The position numbers were made by a program, and so were the translations under genes. The notes beneath the pieces were generated by a model. The model worked only from the letters and a program-made list of their open reading frames with translations. It made no database searches and was not told where the DNA came from. Positions 22,831 to 33,927 of a stretch of 64,000 nt of DNA are shown here, in pieces. The stretch is from Piezodorus guildinii (lineage: Eukaryota > Arthropoda > Insecta > Hemiptera > Pentatomidae): contig CM041292.1 in assembly GCA_023052935.1 (NCBI GenBank), forward strand, positions 199,446,299 to 199,510,298. Direction: 5' to 3'. The stretch's first letter is position 1. The number at the start of each line of letters is the position of its first letter.

Positions 22831-24468
22831 TTAAGGATTTGGGACGGTTTGTCTATTCTGTAAATATTGAAACCAAGCTCTGGCTCTGCCATCAAAACAT
22901 TCAGGTGGTTGAGGATGGGTACTTGGATTATCATTTGAAGGATTAGAACACAGTAATTCCAGTTTACAATACTGACGATAAAGATTATAGCATAAAAGAT
23001 ATAAACATATTACATAAAATATATAAGAAATAAATTGGGATACAGTTATATCATAAGGTTCTAATTCTTCTATTTCTATATTACTTAAGTCTATTTGTTG
23101 TAATTCCTCAAAAGTAAAATTTGTTGATACAATAGTTTTATTATTAACAGAATGATAGGAAATAAAAGGAATATTTACATTGTCAACATAAGAAAGTGGT
23201 ACATTTATATTTACAAATTTCTCATTTTCATTAAGATTAAGGAGGCTAGTAGATGGTAGATGATACATTTGTGTGTTTGTTACACTAGTTGTTACATTGC
23301 TAATATTAAAGGTTAAATATTGGTGTAATGTGGGTATAAGTTTGATTATAGGGTTTGTTCTTATTTCTACAGCTTTACAATCATTTAATTCTATATTCTT
23401 ACATAATTCTAAAATACATTTGTCCTTAATCTCTATCATGTCTTTACAGTAATGATGATTATTGAATTTAATACAATTTCCATTGTAAAACGAATTTTTA
23501 AATCTAATGATTAGTTGTTCTTTAATCTTTAGAGTAATGACTTTATTATTCCTTGTAACTGGATATGACATAGCATAATAAGTTGTTTTTGGCAATGATC
23601 TCAAAGGGATTTTAATAAAATAATAAATTAATCCTGTATCTGATAGGGAACAAAATGTGGAGCTAAGTAACCAGTTTAATTCTACATTTTCTGTGATTGG
23701 TTCTCCGAACGGTATGTTTAATTGTTCTAGTTCTCTAGTCGTTAATATGCTTGGATGGGTAATTCCTAATTTACATTGTTCTAAGGAAAATTCTATATCA
23801 TTTAATTGATTTTCTACTAAATCTAATACGGCTAATAAATCATGATACATTAACTTAGTAAGAGCTAAATCTGTAAAATTATTTATTTTTTCTATACTAT
23901 CCTTATATTTATTTAAAACAATTATTTCTTTATTAAGTTTAGATGTTAATTCTTTATTTAATCCTAATCTAACATTTTCATTATGCTCTATGTGATACAT
24001 ATTTCTCTCGATTTTATTTAAAATATTATCATACTTTTCTTTGTCATCGGCGTCCATATTGCCGGTGAGCCAACTAATAGCATTGCCTAGTCCGTTAATT
24101 AAACCTCTTTTTGATCGGTTATTCCGATTTATATTTACAATATGATTAATTTTTTCTAATATCTTGTTATATTTTTGTTCAATAATATTATGCAAAGTTT
24201 TATATTCATTACTAATTGTTAATACGTCAATGCTAATCTTAAGGGTTTGAATTTCTCTTGTTAAATTTGTAAGATTCTTATAATGTAAAAATGTGTACCA
24301 ATCTTCAATTATAAAAGATGGATTAATTTGTACGATGGATGCTCCTGGTCCGTCAGATAAATCTTGTATTAGCAGGGTCTGTATCTGAACCGTAAGCGCT
24401 GCGATCAGAAGATACTTGAAACAATTCGTCGTCGAACTCAAAGTCATCTTGGCTGACTCCTGTAACAT
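22831..24468 (-). CDS. env: Envelope-like fusion glycoprotein (Env)
   Basis: 545 aa, intact. A hydrophobic signal-like segment at residues 17-34 is followed by an Asn-rich ectodomain with several N-x-S/T sites. A furin-type site RSKR at 118-121 is followed at once by GLINGLGNAISWLTGN, the conserved cleavage and fusion-peptide region shared by insect errantivirus Env and baculovirus F proteins. A transmembrane segment lies at about 479-497 (FISYIFYVICLYLLCYNLY), then a cytoplasmic tail of about 50 residues. Its start overlaps the end of pol by 116 bp in another frame, so a spliced subgenomic mRNA is expected. Such proteins mediate membrane fusion; whether this copy is expressed cannot be judged here. 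Confidence 0.92.
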   Translation of the reverse strand: MLQESAKMTLSSTTNCFKYLLIAALTVQIQTLLIQDLSDGPGASIVQINPSFIIEDWYTFLHYKNLTNLTREIQTLKISIDVLTISNEYKTLHNIIEQKYNKILEKINHIVNINRNNRSKRGLINGLGNAISWLTGNMDADDKEKYDNILNKIERNMYHIEHNENVRLGLNKELTSKLNKEIIVLNKYKDSIEKINNFTDLALTKLMYHDLLAVLDLVENQLNDIEFSLEQCKLGITHPSILTTRELEQLNIPFGEPITENVELNWLLSSTFCSLSDTGLIYYFIKIPLRSLPKTTYYAMSYPVTRNNKVITLKIKEQLIIRFKNSFYNGNCIKFNNHHYCKDMIEIKDKCILELCKNIELNDCKAVEIRTNPIIKLIPTLHQYLTFNISNVTTSVTNTQMYHLPSTSLLNLNENEKFVNINVPLSYVDNVNIPFISYHSVNNKTIVSTNFTFEELQQIDLSNIEIEELEPYDITVSQFISYIFYVICLYLLCYNLYRQYCKLELLCSNPSNDNPSTHPQPPECFDGRARAWFQYLQNRQTVPNP

Positions 24469-27400
24469 TAGACGTTTCTATTTCTTTTATGACATTCTCA
24501 ATATCTTCATCAGTTATTTCTGGGTTTTTTTGACTTGTACTAGGTTTATTATTATTATTATTTGATTTCTTTTTCTTAGTGACCTTTTTCGGTCGTTTGA
24601 CTTGATCAGGGTGGAGTTTTTTCTTTCTACCTTTATTTCTATTTTGAAATCTTTTATCAACATACTTTCCTTTTTCGTATTTAGGATCTATTTTCTTTTT
24701 CTGTTGTCTCTTTATATACACATCTTCCGGGATTTCTATGTCTTCTCTATTTTCATTTAACTTGCCTATTTTTCTCTCTTTATTTTGTTCTATACCTTTC
24801 TTAGTTATTTCGAAAAGCTGCTTCATTTTCCGATGGTACTCATGAACAAGATATTCTTTTATTTCCGGGGATTCATTATAAGTTTCATTAGTGATACCGA
24901 AAGTTATTTCGTTAGGGGTCATTTTAAGATCTTGATTAAGGGAATTATTATATGCTGTCGTTGCTTGCTCTAACTTATCTTCCTCTTTATCATCTTTGTT
25001 TTCTATGTTTATAAGTCTTAAAATTTCTAATAACGAAGAGCTTGCTCGATTAAGCAATCCAAGAGAGTTAGGGTGATTGGGGGTAGTATAATGTAATTCA
25101 ATATTTAAGTAGTTTAGAAAATCTTTAAACAAGTTATTGTCGAATTCTCTTCCGTTGTCACATGATATTTTTTGGGGTTTTGGAAAATATGCTAAATATT
25201 TTTTCAATACTTTCATGCTTTCTATGGCATTATAACTCGTTGCGTAATAAGAAAATATTCTTTTGGAAAAAGTATCTACTATTAAATAAATGTAATAATT
25301 ACTCATGTGTAAGGTATCAATCATTAAATCTGTAAAGGGTTTCTCAGGTGTGGGAGTAATTTTAAATTTTTGTTTTATAGGTCTTCTATCGTATTTGCCT
25401 TTTCCACATGTGTCACATTTGTTTATAATTTCTGTGATATGATCTTTCATATTGGGCCAATAAAATTTGGTTTTCAAAACTAAATATGTTTCATTTATAC
25501 CTCTGTGGCATGTCTTGGCGATATGATAATCAAGGATAAGTAATTTCTGGTCTTCCGTGTTCTTTACATCTGGCAATAGTTTATAATATCTTTTAATTCT
25601 ATTTGTGGGAAATTTTTCTCTAATGAGTGATGCAACTTTATTAAATAATGCATTATACCAATTATTTTCACTTTCTATAGAATCTGATATGGGTGAGCAG
25701 TATATGCCGTAAGTTATATTTGGTCTTAAGATTTCTAAAAGTTTTTCTTCTATTTCAAAATCTTTTTCATGATAAGGCCAAGTAAATTCAATTGTTGTTC
25801 TTTGCTTATTATTGAATATTGTTTCGCGTTGAATTTTCGCGTGTCCCTTTTTTATTATTATTTGATTTTTCTCAACATTTACTGGTCTAGATTTATCATC
25901 AACTATTAAGATTCTGTTATCGGAGGATTCTGTGGAGTGCTGCGTTGCTAAAGAAGATATATCATCTTGAATTATTTCTTGGTGTTCACCATTATTATTT
26001 TCTTCTATGTTTTCATCATTATTAATTCCTTCTAAGTTTTCATTGTTAGCTTCTTCTTGGGTTTCTTCTATTCCCATTTCTTGTAATAAATCTACGATTT
26101 CTTGTGAATAGTTATTAGGAGAATTTTCTGTATGAAAAATATCAAATTCTGGTTCTTTTAATTTCCTTTCTTCAATAGGGTAACGGGATAAATGATCGGC
26201 GACTTTATTAGCCTTTCCTTCAATGTATTTTATGTCATATTCGAAATCTTCTAACAATAATTTCCATCTAATTAATCTGGCGTTCTGTGTTTTACACGTT
26301 CTTAAATATTCTAAAGGTTTGTGATCTGAATATATGAAAAATTTTCTACCGTATAAGTAGGGTCGAAAATGATTGCAAGCCCAAATAATGGCTAAACATT
26401 CCTTTTCCGTTGTTGAGTAATTTTGTTCTGCTTTATTAAGTGTTCTGGATGCAAAACATACAGGGAGTTCTTTTCCATCTTTCTTCTGTGCTAATACTGC
26501 ACCAATGGCGAAATTACTTGCGTCAGTTGTTAAGAAAAAGTCCTGATTGAAATCTGGAATTTGCAAAATGGGGCTACTACATACAAGTTGTTTCAATTTC
26601 TCAAAAGCGTTTTCATATAACTCTGGTTTGATTTCTTTTTGATCTTTTCGAAGACATCTCGTTAATGGGGAAGCTATCTTTGCGTAATTTGGTATCATTT
26701 TCCTATAGAAACCAGTTAATCCTAAAAAGCTTTTAATTTCTTTTTCATTTTTAGGGAGTTTAAAATCTTTTACTGCTTTTATCTTTTCTGGATTAGGTTC
26801 TATGCCGCGTTCGCTGATAATATGTCCGAGGAATAACAATTCTTTCTTGCAAAATTCTGTCTTATCGAGCTGAATCTTTAAGTTATGTTTTTCTAACTTT
26901 TTAAGAGTTTCTTCTAAATGTTTCCAATGATCTTTGTAATTTTCGGAAAAAATTATAATATCGTCCATATAGACTAAAACGTTAATAGAATCTGAAAAAA
27001 TGATATTCATGGCTCTTTGAAACGTTGCTGGGGCATTACTGAGTCCAAATGGCATGCGAAGGAATTCAAAGTGGCCTTGATCTGTAGAAAATGCTGTTTT
27101 TGGGATAGAACTTTCTTCGACTTTTATTTGATGGAAGCCTGAGCAAAGGTCCATTGCTGTAAATATCGTCGCTTTTCCTAATTTGCCTAAAAGGTCTTCA
27201 ATATTAGGAATGGGGAATTTATCCGGGGTTGTTTCTCGATTTAATTTCCTGTAATCAATCACCATTCGTATTTTTCTTTTTCCTGATGCGTCTGGCTTTT
27301 TCGGGACAATCCAAACGGGAGAATTGTAAGGGGAATTGCTGGGTCTTATTATTTTGGATTCTAACATCTTTTTAATTTCTTCCTTAATATTTTCTTTGAA

Positions 27401-28206
27401 TTGGTGGGGATATCTGTAATTTTTCGAATATATCGGGTCTTCGGTTTTTGTTTTAATCTTATGCTCCAATAAATCAGTGGCTGAAAGGGGATCATTTTCA
27501 GTCTTAAATACTGATGGATATTTCGATAATAATTTAATTAAATTTGATTTTTCTTGAGGAGGTATATGGTCGGTTCTGATTAGTTGGGGGATTTGTTTTA
27601 TTATTTCATGGTTTCCTTTTTTATTAGAATCTGTTAATTCTACTTCTTCTTTTTGCAAATAGTATAAAGGTAAATATATGGTTTCGTTAACTTTACTGTC
27701 GATTATTATATTTTGATCATAGATGCCAGGTTTAATTTTAATCTTATCATCTTCATAGTCAATAAAATATAGATTTTTATTTTGTTCTACTTTTATCTGA
27801 TTTTCGCCTTCTTTCAAAACTAATTTTAAAACTTCGTCTTCCATAATAAAATCAAACTCTGTATAGCGAGTTTTTATTTTGTTGGTTTCGAAATCGATAT
27901 TAAATTTCATTTCCCTCATTGTCTCATTTCCTAGTAGTATTTCGTAATTGGGACTGAAATTAAATAGATAAAATTTTATTTTTTCGGGGTTTTTAAGAAA
28001 ATTATTTCTGCAATAAACTGAAATAGATTCCGTGCCAAGTTCTTCTCCGGTTGCTGTTTTTATTGTAAAATTTTCTTTTTCTCTTTCAACATCTGGTGGT
28101 ACAATGTCTGGTCTTATATAATTCTTCCAAGATCCGGTATCAATAAGCCATTTACGATTCGCGTGGTCTTTAACATAAGGCAGTTGGCTTTTATTCTCTT
28201 CTTTTA
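24353..28206 (-). CDS. pol: Pol polyprotein (protease, RT, RNase H, integrase)
   Basis: Reached by -1 frameshifting from gag; the frame is open from the slippery site near 28240. Residue numbers count from the first in-frame Met at 27919. The aspartic protease lies upstream of that Met, with LIDTGS near 28100 and EILLGN near 27945. RT spans about 160-340 with YMDD at 317-320. RNase H follows with TDAS at 465 and YSDH at 530. The integrase zinc motif is H799, H805, C835, C838; the catalytic core has D868 and D921. The position 36 residues after D921, normally Glu, is Asn957 (codon AAT at 25049-25051), probably inactivating strand transfer. A basic C-terminus follows. Confidence 0.92.
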
Positions 28207-29334
28207 TGTGTTTTGATTGTCTGGCGGGCCTTTCTCTAAAAAAGAATTATTTGGATCTAATTTTTCTAATTTCTCTCTTAATTCTCTGATTTCTTGGTCT
28301 TTCGGGTCTTCTTGCTGAATTTGGAAATTAGGCTGTTTCGGTTTATTCCCGAATGCGCTAACTGTTCTCATGGATACAGTTGGATTTTCATCTTTCTTAT
28401 TATTATTATAATTTTGATTCCGGTATCGACCTGAACCGTTGAAATACCTTTGTTGTTCTTGACGGGGCCATTGTTGGTAATAATTATTATTATTATTATT
28501 CTGCCGGTAGTCTTGTGGAGGTTCTTGTTGTCGATATTGATGCTCTTGTCTTTGATTATGTGGGTTATACGGGTTATTGGGATTTTGCCAATTATTAAAT
28601 CGTTTGTGATGTTTTTTATCGAACTTTTTCTTATGGTCGAAGCCTCTTTTGTAATCATGTTCTCCGGGTCTTCTCATATTTCCCGAATTTATGAGGTCAT
28701 CGAAGAGTAGATGGTTCTCATTCTGAATTAAATTTCTCAAATCATCTAATGTTCTTAATTTTTCTGCTTTAGTCATAAGATATGTTCTTATGTGAAGGGG
28801 CATGTTAGTGTAAAAAAAATAAAGAATACTTTTCTCTAATGCGCTAATAATTGTTTCTCTATTTGGTGTGTTTTCTATCCGATGTTTAGAAATTATTAAA
28901 GTGCGGATCTTATCAATTCTTTGAAGGAAATCAAGAGGGTGTTCCTTATGATGTATTTTGTTATTAAATAATTCATGCGATAATTGTTCAATTGAGCGGC
29001 TGTCTCTGAAGGTTCTTTCGAGATAATTTAGTAATTCTTCAACACGACTAAATTCGCACGTTGTATTTATATAATCAGCTTCATCCGTAAGTTTTGCTAA
29101 AAGTTTACTTAATAATCTTTGTTCGTTTAGTTCCTTAAACGAGTTGTCCGGTTTACACACGATTTGGTAAACTTGTCTACAAACTGTCACGAATTTTAAC
29201 AGATTGTGTGGATTTCCATTAAAATTAGGGATATGATCGTAGTCTGCCGATTTAATTTGAAAGCTTGCCATATTTGTAGTTAATACTAAATTATTTACTC
29301 GCAGGATTAAAGAATTTAAATAATCATCAGACAT
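28204..29334 (-). CDS. gag: Gag structural protein
   Basis: 376 aa, intact. The N-terminal two thirds is helical with capsid-like content (NFNGNPHNLLKFVTVC, LERTFRDSRSIEQLS, HPLDFLQRIDKIR). From about residue 225 it turns into a basic Arg/Lys/Asn/Gln-rich tail (RRPGEHDYKRGFDHKKKFDK) that likely binds RNA. No CCHC zinc knuckle is present, as in other errantivirus Gags. It ends 31 bp after the TTTTTTA slippery heptamer. Expected to form the particle core and to package the genomic RNA. Confidence 0.88.
   Translation of the reverse strand: MSDDYLNSLILRVNNLVLTTNMASFQIKSADYDHIPNFNGNPHNLLKFVTVCRQVYQIVCKPDNSFKELNEQRLLSKLLAKLTDEADYINTTCEFSRVEELLNYLERTFRDSRSIEQLSHELFNNKIHHKEHPLDFLQRIDKIRTLIISKHRIENTPNRETIISALEKSILYFFYTNMPLHIRTYLMTKAEKLRTLDDLRNLIQNENHLLFDDLINSGNMRRPGEHDYKRGFDHKKKFDKKHHKRFNNWQNPNNPYNPHNQRQEHQYRQQEPPQDYRQNNNNNNYYQQWPRQEQQRYFNGSGRYRNQNYNNNKKDENPTVSMRTVSAFGNKPKQPNFQIQQEDPKDQEIRELREKLEKLDPNNSFLEKGPPDNQNT
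28237..28243 (-). promoter_or_regulatory. gag-pol -1 frameshift site TTTTTTA
   Basis: On the minus strand the gag codons TCT TTT TTA GAG contain T TTT TTA in the correct X XXY YYZ register. Shifting -1 enters a frame that is open through the protease and the whole of pol, while gag itself stops at 28204-28206. Confidence 0.85.
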
Positions 29335-29677
29335 AAAATTACAATAGTAAAGGAAATTAACTTACAAAAATTGAGTACGCTGTCAAAATAATCTTCGACG
29401 GGGTGTGAAGATCTGTCCTTGAGCTGGATACCTGACGACAGTGAAGTCCGGCCAAGGTTGAGTGCAGATAAGAGACTTTGCCTGCGTTGCGAGATGCTCG
29501 GGGTGAGTGAACTCGTCCAGAATCTGAAGATCTCGAAGTTGGTAGTCCTCGGTAGGTAAGCCAAAATCTTGAGTCTTCACAGGTGAGGAATCCTAGGCGG
29601 TAGTCCTAATTCTGGATTTGCGGAAAAAGTTCGGATCTGCGGAAACTCGGTTCTTAAAACTGCGATAAAAATATGCA

Positions 29678-29695
29678 GTCCCTGTTCGGGCGCCA
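29678..29695 (-). promoter_or_regulatory. Primer binding site for tRNA-Lys
   Basis: The minus strand reads TGGCGCCCGAACAGGGAC directly at the end of the 5' LTR. All 18 bases are complementary to the 3' end of animal tRNA-Lys(UUU). Confidence 0.9.
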
Positions 29696-29980
29696 ATTTT
29701 GGTGTTCGTACTCGTTATTGAAAAAAAAATATTTTATTTATTCAAAAGTTACAAAATATCGATAATAACACTTTAAAAGACAATAATGACAATCTTGATA
29801 ATAACAATATGGCTATACTAGATCTGATGTACCGTAATTACTGCGAGGACTTGAAGAGAGTGAGTGAGAGTGTGTCTGGGAGAAGGGACAGGGTATATAT
29901 AGGTTAATAGGACTGCTGAATAAGATTCAAGGAATATGGTGTGATCTGCAGGTGCACTATGGCCTCATGGTGGCGTGACT
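29696..29980 (-). repeat. 5' LTR
   Basis: Identical by eye to 22506-22790. It carries the proviral promoter: TATATATA at 29894-29901 in the minus sense. About 360 bp of untranslated leader separates it from the gag start at 29334. Confidence 0.95.
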
Positions 29981-30726
29981 ATAGATAAATTGTCCTTTTG
30001 ATATTCACTTTCTTTATGAATAATAGATTATAAATGTAATTAACCAACAAATAAAGATATTTCTCAGAGGGACGATAAGAAAATATACATAAATTAGTAA
30101 TTAACGATATAAAGACGTTAGTTATCGTTAATGTTGTATCAGGAAGGTTATAGTGACTGTTACAAATTTATCTCGCGTTATATTCTTCCAAAAAGTGCTA
30201 TATCCCTTTTAATTCTTTCCAAAAAGTACTATATCCATGTTTCGTTCCAAAAAGTACTATATCCATATTATATTGTTTAAAATCATCGGAAAAGTGCAAT
30301 AATTTGGAAAAATGAGTTGGTAACACACTTAAAAATCAACTTTTGTTTTTAATAAAAAAAAAAAAGAATCACGTAAATTGGTCCAATAATAAATAAATGA
30401 CAGATTTTAGCGTTTCCTGTAAAATTTTCTAAAGTGGATATAGTACCTTTTGGAAATCATCGTGTCTCAATTAGTTGTATGCGTTGTATATTATGCCGTG
30501 TTCTATTATTGGGTAAAAATTACATATTCATTGAGGAAGAGAAATTCTTTCATCTATGGAAACAAAGTTGAGAATATGAATATTTATGAGAGTACGTTAG
30601 AATCGGGTTCCTTGTGTGTATTGTAAGGTAGCTGGAAATCGGAGACGTTTGAAAATTTCTCCTTGCTAAGAACACGTTTGGTAGTTGCGTATAAAAGTTG
30701 GCGTCAAAGCAAGGTTATTTTACGTT

Positions 30727-31626
30727 CACTTACCTATGTATGAAATATATAGTAAGGGAAAGTATTGCGATCATCGCAATTTTTGAATTCCAGTTTTCAA
30801 CACGTTTTAGGGTCCCCTGAGTCCAAATGACCAAGTCCCGCAAAAATGTCTGCGTGTGTGTGTGTGTGTGTGGTAAGTCTAGCACGAAAACGAAGAGTCG
30901 TACAATACTGAAATTTCATATTCAAGGCAACTATGTGCTCGAGATATTACAGCAACTTTTGCATAAAAATCAGATAACCAGAAGGGCCACTTTATTCTAT
31001 GCATTTTGCACCTTTTTACGATTTTCTCAAAAACGGCTCTAATGATTTTGATTAAACTCTGTATATCCATGTAAAATTGGACAGGCTTTAATATCATGTA
31101 GGTTTTATTCTGATAAAAATAGTCTGGCAGGGATTAAATGCTGATATTTTAAAATTTCTTCCCCTAATGTATGTTTAATTTTGTAGATTTTATGAAATTG
31201 ACCATAGTATCTGATTAACATTGCTAAAAAACAGGTACATATAGAAGTTGAACGAATTTGATATTTAACTAAAGGAGAAAACTTCTAAAATATTTTTTAA
31301 ATGCAATTTTTATTATTTGAAGTTAAGAACAGTAATACAATACACATGTATAATATACCGTTGGAATGCTAAAGGTTTTAGAAAAAATATCATCTTACAC
31401 ATGCTATTGTAAAATTTAACGAAGAATGATGAAATGCCGATTAAACAAACTGATTGTCGTAAATAATAATAGAATAGATTATTTAACAAAACACATTTTT
31501 TCTACTAAAATCCAATATAAATAATTCTTTAACAATTTATTTCGTTTCTAAATTTGTTTAAATATTCTTAAATTGATGTAAATAACGGAGGTAAGTGAAG
31601 GTCGTGTGTTGCGCGCACCAGATTTT
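30727..31626 (+). repeat. R1 repeat copy, near full length
   Basis: Left end CACTTACCTATGTATGAAAT with GTAAGGGAAAGTATTGCGAT, a TG tract at 30849-30872, and right end GGAGGTAAGTGAAGGTCGTG. Some 15-20 percent diverged from the 9789 copy by rough inspection. Confidence 0.75.
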
Positions 31627-31739
31627 TTAAGTGTTACATTTCTTAATATTAAAGGACGCTAACATAAACATAACAAAATAAATCCGTTTTATTACTAAAT
31701 CCTATAAAGAGGTTTTGGAGTACATATTCTCCTTTTATA

Positions 31740-32185
31740 TAAACATTTAGCGGAACCTACCCTCCATATTATATAGACAATCACCCGATACCACAATCAA
31801 ACACAGTAACGTACCTAGGACTTACTTTTGACAAGAGGTTGACATGGGGCCTACACGTCAAGACAAAACGTAAAACGCTAAACTTTCGACTTAGACTTTT
31901 ATATTCAATATCTAAATTATCCAACAAACAGAAACTTAATGTATTCACATATTTATTAAAACCTATATGGACTTACTCTTGCCAAAAAAAGACAAACATA
32001 CGCAAAATACAAACCTCTCAATCGCAATTTTTAAGACTGGCAACGAACTCACCACCATATGTTTCAAACCATACCCTTCATACTGTCTTACATATTTCAA
32101 CTACAACCAACCACATTCTATAGACTTACAAACGATTTCACGATAAACTAAATATCTATAACTCGGCGTAGGCTGAAAAGGAGTT
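31740..32185 (+). pseudogene. Jockey-like LINE RT C-terminal fragment
   Basis: Reads VTYLGLTFDKRLTWGLHV, then LRLLYSISKLSNKQKLNVFT, YLLKPIWTYSCQ and SQFLRLATNSPPYVSNHTLH: the thumb and C-terminal region of a Jockey-group LINE, same family as the split copy at 15352. Open for about 95 codons (31839-32123), but without RT palm or endonuclease. A short A/T tail follows near 32350. Confidence 0.7.
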
Positions 32186-32660
32186 GGATGAAGGACCTCC
32201 TGACCTGAAAATATAGTTCTGCATAATGTGAGGAGGATGCACCACTGGGTGCTGTCTCCCTCATGCCTGCCCACGCCATGTTTCCTTAGATTTTAGCACA
32301 TTTGTTTATTGTAATATTTTACAGGTGTGAACAAAATGTTAAGTGGAAAAAAAAAATATATTTAAAATCCAAGCGGTTCTTTAGGGACATAGTAGTGAAC
32401 TAACATTGCTCCTATTTCGGCCAAATTTATTTGAATTCGACGTGTGTTGTGGTTGTTTCTCGACAATCCTGATGAATTTCAGTCAAAATTTTATGTTTTG
32501 AATTTTAATTCGACACGATTTTTTATTTTTAAGATTTTGAGGAACTCTACTTTCCCGCATTTAGCACAAATTGGGTCGGAAGGTTGAGATTTTACAGTGG
32601 ATTTAGAAGTACTTATTCGAAGTCATAGTTTATCTCATCCCCACTACTTTTATATTAAAA
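32186..32660. other. LINE 3' sequence, then unassigned
   Basis: 32186-32355 reads like a LINE 3' UTR, ending in an A run (32350). The rest up to the mariner is unassigned. Confidence 0.35.
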
Positions 32661-32663
32661 ATA

Positions 32664-33568
32664 TTGGGTTGTTTCTCATGAAATGTCCGTTTTTATAGTT
32701 TCTGAAATACTAAAGGATTTTGCAGGTCTCTGTTGTTTTCTTCCGAATATTCACATATTTAAAGAAAACAGTTACTAATCCTCTACCTTTGTATTATAAA
32801 CATTAGCTTCCCAATCAATTACCCACTTTTTAGTATACCTCCAAATATGAACATGGAAACACGCGATTTTCGAGTAATATTTTTGTACGAGTTTAAACTC
32901 GGCCATTCAGCAGCTGAGGCCGCTAGAAATATTTGCAAGGCGTTTGAGGAAGGGAGTGTTAATGAACGGACCATTCGCCGTTGGTTTGCTAAGTTTTCAG
33001 CTGGGGATACCGACTTGGAAAACTTGCCCCGAGGAAGACCTCCGTCCATAATAGACAACGATGTCCTTGAACATACAGTAGAAGGAAACCCTTACCAAAC
33101 AGTTAAATGACTCTCAGCACAACTAAATGCAAGTGCATCTACCGTTTCCTATAAAGTAAAAAAGCTTGATACATGGGTACCTCATGATCTCACTGAGCGG
33201 CAGCAAGACCCCATGTTTCAAAACATACCGTGCAAAAATTTAAAGAAACTGGGCTACGAAGTTCTTCCTCACCAACCATATTCTCTCGACTTGTCTCCAA
33301 CAGATTACCACCTGTTCAGGAATTAGACAACTTCGTCAAAGGAAAACTTTTTGAAAATGATGATCAAGTAAAAAGTGCGTTTTCAGATTTTGTTTCACTT
33401 CAAAGCTCAGAGTTTTTCAGTTCGAGGATAAAAAAGTTGGTGTCACGTTGGGAAAAATATGTAGAAAAAGAAGGTAAATATTTCGAATAAAATCATCTTG
33501 TTTTCATATCGTATTTTTAATAAAAATCCTTTACCTTGAAAACGGACATTTCATGTGACACAATCCAA
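32664..33568 (+). mobile_element. Mariner, internally deleted, both ITRs present
   Basis: 905 bp between TA duplications (32662-32663, 33569-33570). The ITRs begin TTGGGTTGTTTCTCATGAAA and end in the matching complement. The transposase N-terminal half (32847-33110) reads MNMETRDFRVIFLYEFKLGH, with paired HTH content ([20 protein letters not shown]). The C-terminal part (33230-33490) has FVKGKLFENDDQVKSAFSDF. The central catalytic region, including the first two Asp residues, is deleted. Could move only with transposase from elsewhere. Confidence 0.88.
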
Positions 33569-33570
33569 TA

Positions 33571-33925
33571 AATTTGAAAATTTATTCTATTTAAAAAAAA
33601 AAAAAATAGAGCTTTATTACTGCTCTGAATCTCATCAGGAATGGGAAAGGGGAAAGGTGATGAAAAATTGTAAGACCTCAGGAGTCCCAACTAAGGGTAT
33701 ACTAAAACGATATATACATTAAAAACATTTAAGTTGTTTTCTTAATTATTTATCTAATTACCCAATGAACAAAATAATTACAATGTTCAATTAATGTAAT
33801 ATCTAGTAATGCTCTATAATTTACCTTATGGAGCCCAGTTCATAGCTTTATCATCTAAAGGATTCCCAACCTTCTATTAAATGGTTTTTTTTTTTTTAAA
33901 GTTTTGCTAATACTATTTTATCTAA
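33571..33925. other. Unassigned AT-rich spacer
   Basis: Contains homopolymer A (33591-33606) and T runs. Nothing else recognised. Confidence 0.35.
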
Positions 33926-33927
33926 AA

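Larger units (their letters stand above)
22506..29980 (-). mobile_element. Errantivirus-like env-bearing gypsy-class provirus
   Basis: A complete LTR retroelement of about 7.5 kb on the minus strand: 5' LTR, Lys-tRNA primer site, gag, pol, env, polypurine tract, 3' LTR. The LTRs are identical by eye and all three frames are open, so insertion is recent. Flanks are ATAA (left) and ATAG (right), an imperfect 4-bp duplication. The arrangement and the baculovirus-F-like Env place it in the errantivirus-type Ty3/gypsy group. One likely defect is an Asn at the third catalytic integrase position. It lies inside the candidate element at 21652-30476. Confidence 0.95.
21652..30476. mobile_element. Candidate DNA element with subterminal repeats, split by the provirus
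   Basis: The left flank starts AATTGAGACGTTGATTTCC, then AAAAGGTAC. The right flank near 30437-30476 is its inverted counterpart (reverse complement AATTGAGACACGATGATTTC, then CAAAAGGTACTATATCC). Just inside each end are repeated TTCCAAAAGGTACTATATCC units: left at 21815-21945 (four) and right at 30184-30265 (three, as CCAAAAAGTACTATATCC). Without the provirus the element would be about 1.3 kb. No transposase frame and no clear target duplication is seen, so its class is open. Confidence 0.4.

Noticed and set aside
28368..28710. ORFs on both strands overlapping gag
   Set aside because: Shadow frames of the Asn/Arg-rich gag tail, low complexity and unconserved.
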